Assembly: GCA_946479225.1 (NCBI GenBank)
Contig: CAMLFI010000018.1
Span: 1-15,231 of the forward strand
From: an uncultured Mucilaginibacter sp.
Lineage (GTDB): Bacteria > Bacteroidota > Bacteroidia > Sphingobacteriales > Sphingobacteriaceae
DNA length: 15,231 nucleotides
Direction of reading: 5' to 3'
Under the pieces are notes generated by a model that saw only the letters and a program-made list of their open reading frames with translations, was not told the origin of the DNA and ran no database searches. This document shows positions 15,206 through 15,231 of this stretch, piece after piece (within the stretch, counting starts at the first letter, position 1; every line of letters starts with the position of its first letter). The position numbers and the translations under genes were made by a program.

Positions 15206-15231
15206 ATGAAAAAAATAATTTTATGCTTATT
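15206..15231 (+). CDS. Start of a probable SusD/RagB-type lipoprotein (only eight codons in the window)
   Basis: An ATG 12 bp after the susC stop opens a frame beginning MKKIILCL, which looks like the start of a signal peptide; the rest is outside the window. A SusD-family surface lipoprotein directly downstream of susC, co-transcribed with it, is the near-universal arrangement, so the product is inferred from context and not from its own sequence. Confidence 0.6.

Overview
The window looks like a chromosomal segment of a Bacteroidota bacterium, most likely a Sphingobacteriaceae member of the Mucilaginibacter/Pedobacter type. The indications are a SusC/RagA-type TonB-linked outer membrane protein followed 12 bp later by the start of what should be a SusD-type lipoprotein, AT-rich spacers, start codons without a clear Shine-Dalgarno sequence, and a fused sorbosone-dehydrogenase-like/HEAT/cytochrome c protein next to a twin-arginine TIM-barrel isomerase. 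This assignment is inference from gene content; no rRNA or tRNA gene is visible.

Left part (1-6295, all minus strand). In transcription order these are: an FAD-dependent aromatic-ring-type monooxygenase broken by one in-frame amber codon (6295-4997); an NmrA-like NAD(P)-binding protein (4852-4199); an AraC-family regulator (4042-3182); an atypical short-chain dehydrogenase homologue lacking the catalytic Tyr/Lys (3124-2522); and a secreted two-domain M16 zinc metallopeptidase that runs off the left edge (2392 to <1). Spacings of 57-156 bp and stem-loops between several genes suggest small transcription units, not one tight operon. A MarR-type winged-helix regulator (6379-7047, plus) diverges from the broken monooxygenase across 83 bp that hold a perfect 10-bp palindrome.

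Right part (7189-15231). A minus-strand pair encodes a Tat-signal sugar isomerase/epimerase-type TIM barrel and a 1039-residue membrane-anchored quinoprotein-like dehydrogenase/HEAT/cytochrome c fusion. It ends at a strong stem-loop between convergent genes. Divergent from it, on the plus strand, susC and the first codons of a susD-like gene begin. Together they look like a glycan or glycoside utilisation locus: import by SusC/D, then periplasmic oxidation and isomerisation of the sugar. The substrate cannot be read from the sequence.

The 804-bp spacer between these divergent units (11270-12073) is unusually rich in inverted and direct repeats. They include a 12-bp perfect stem, a TTCAACT/AGTTGAA palindrome sharing its arm sequence, and two 13-bp direct repeats exactly 21 bp apart. 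It is the best place in the window to look for undescribed regulation or a small RNA. I found no convincing novel defence or mobile system.
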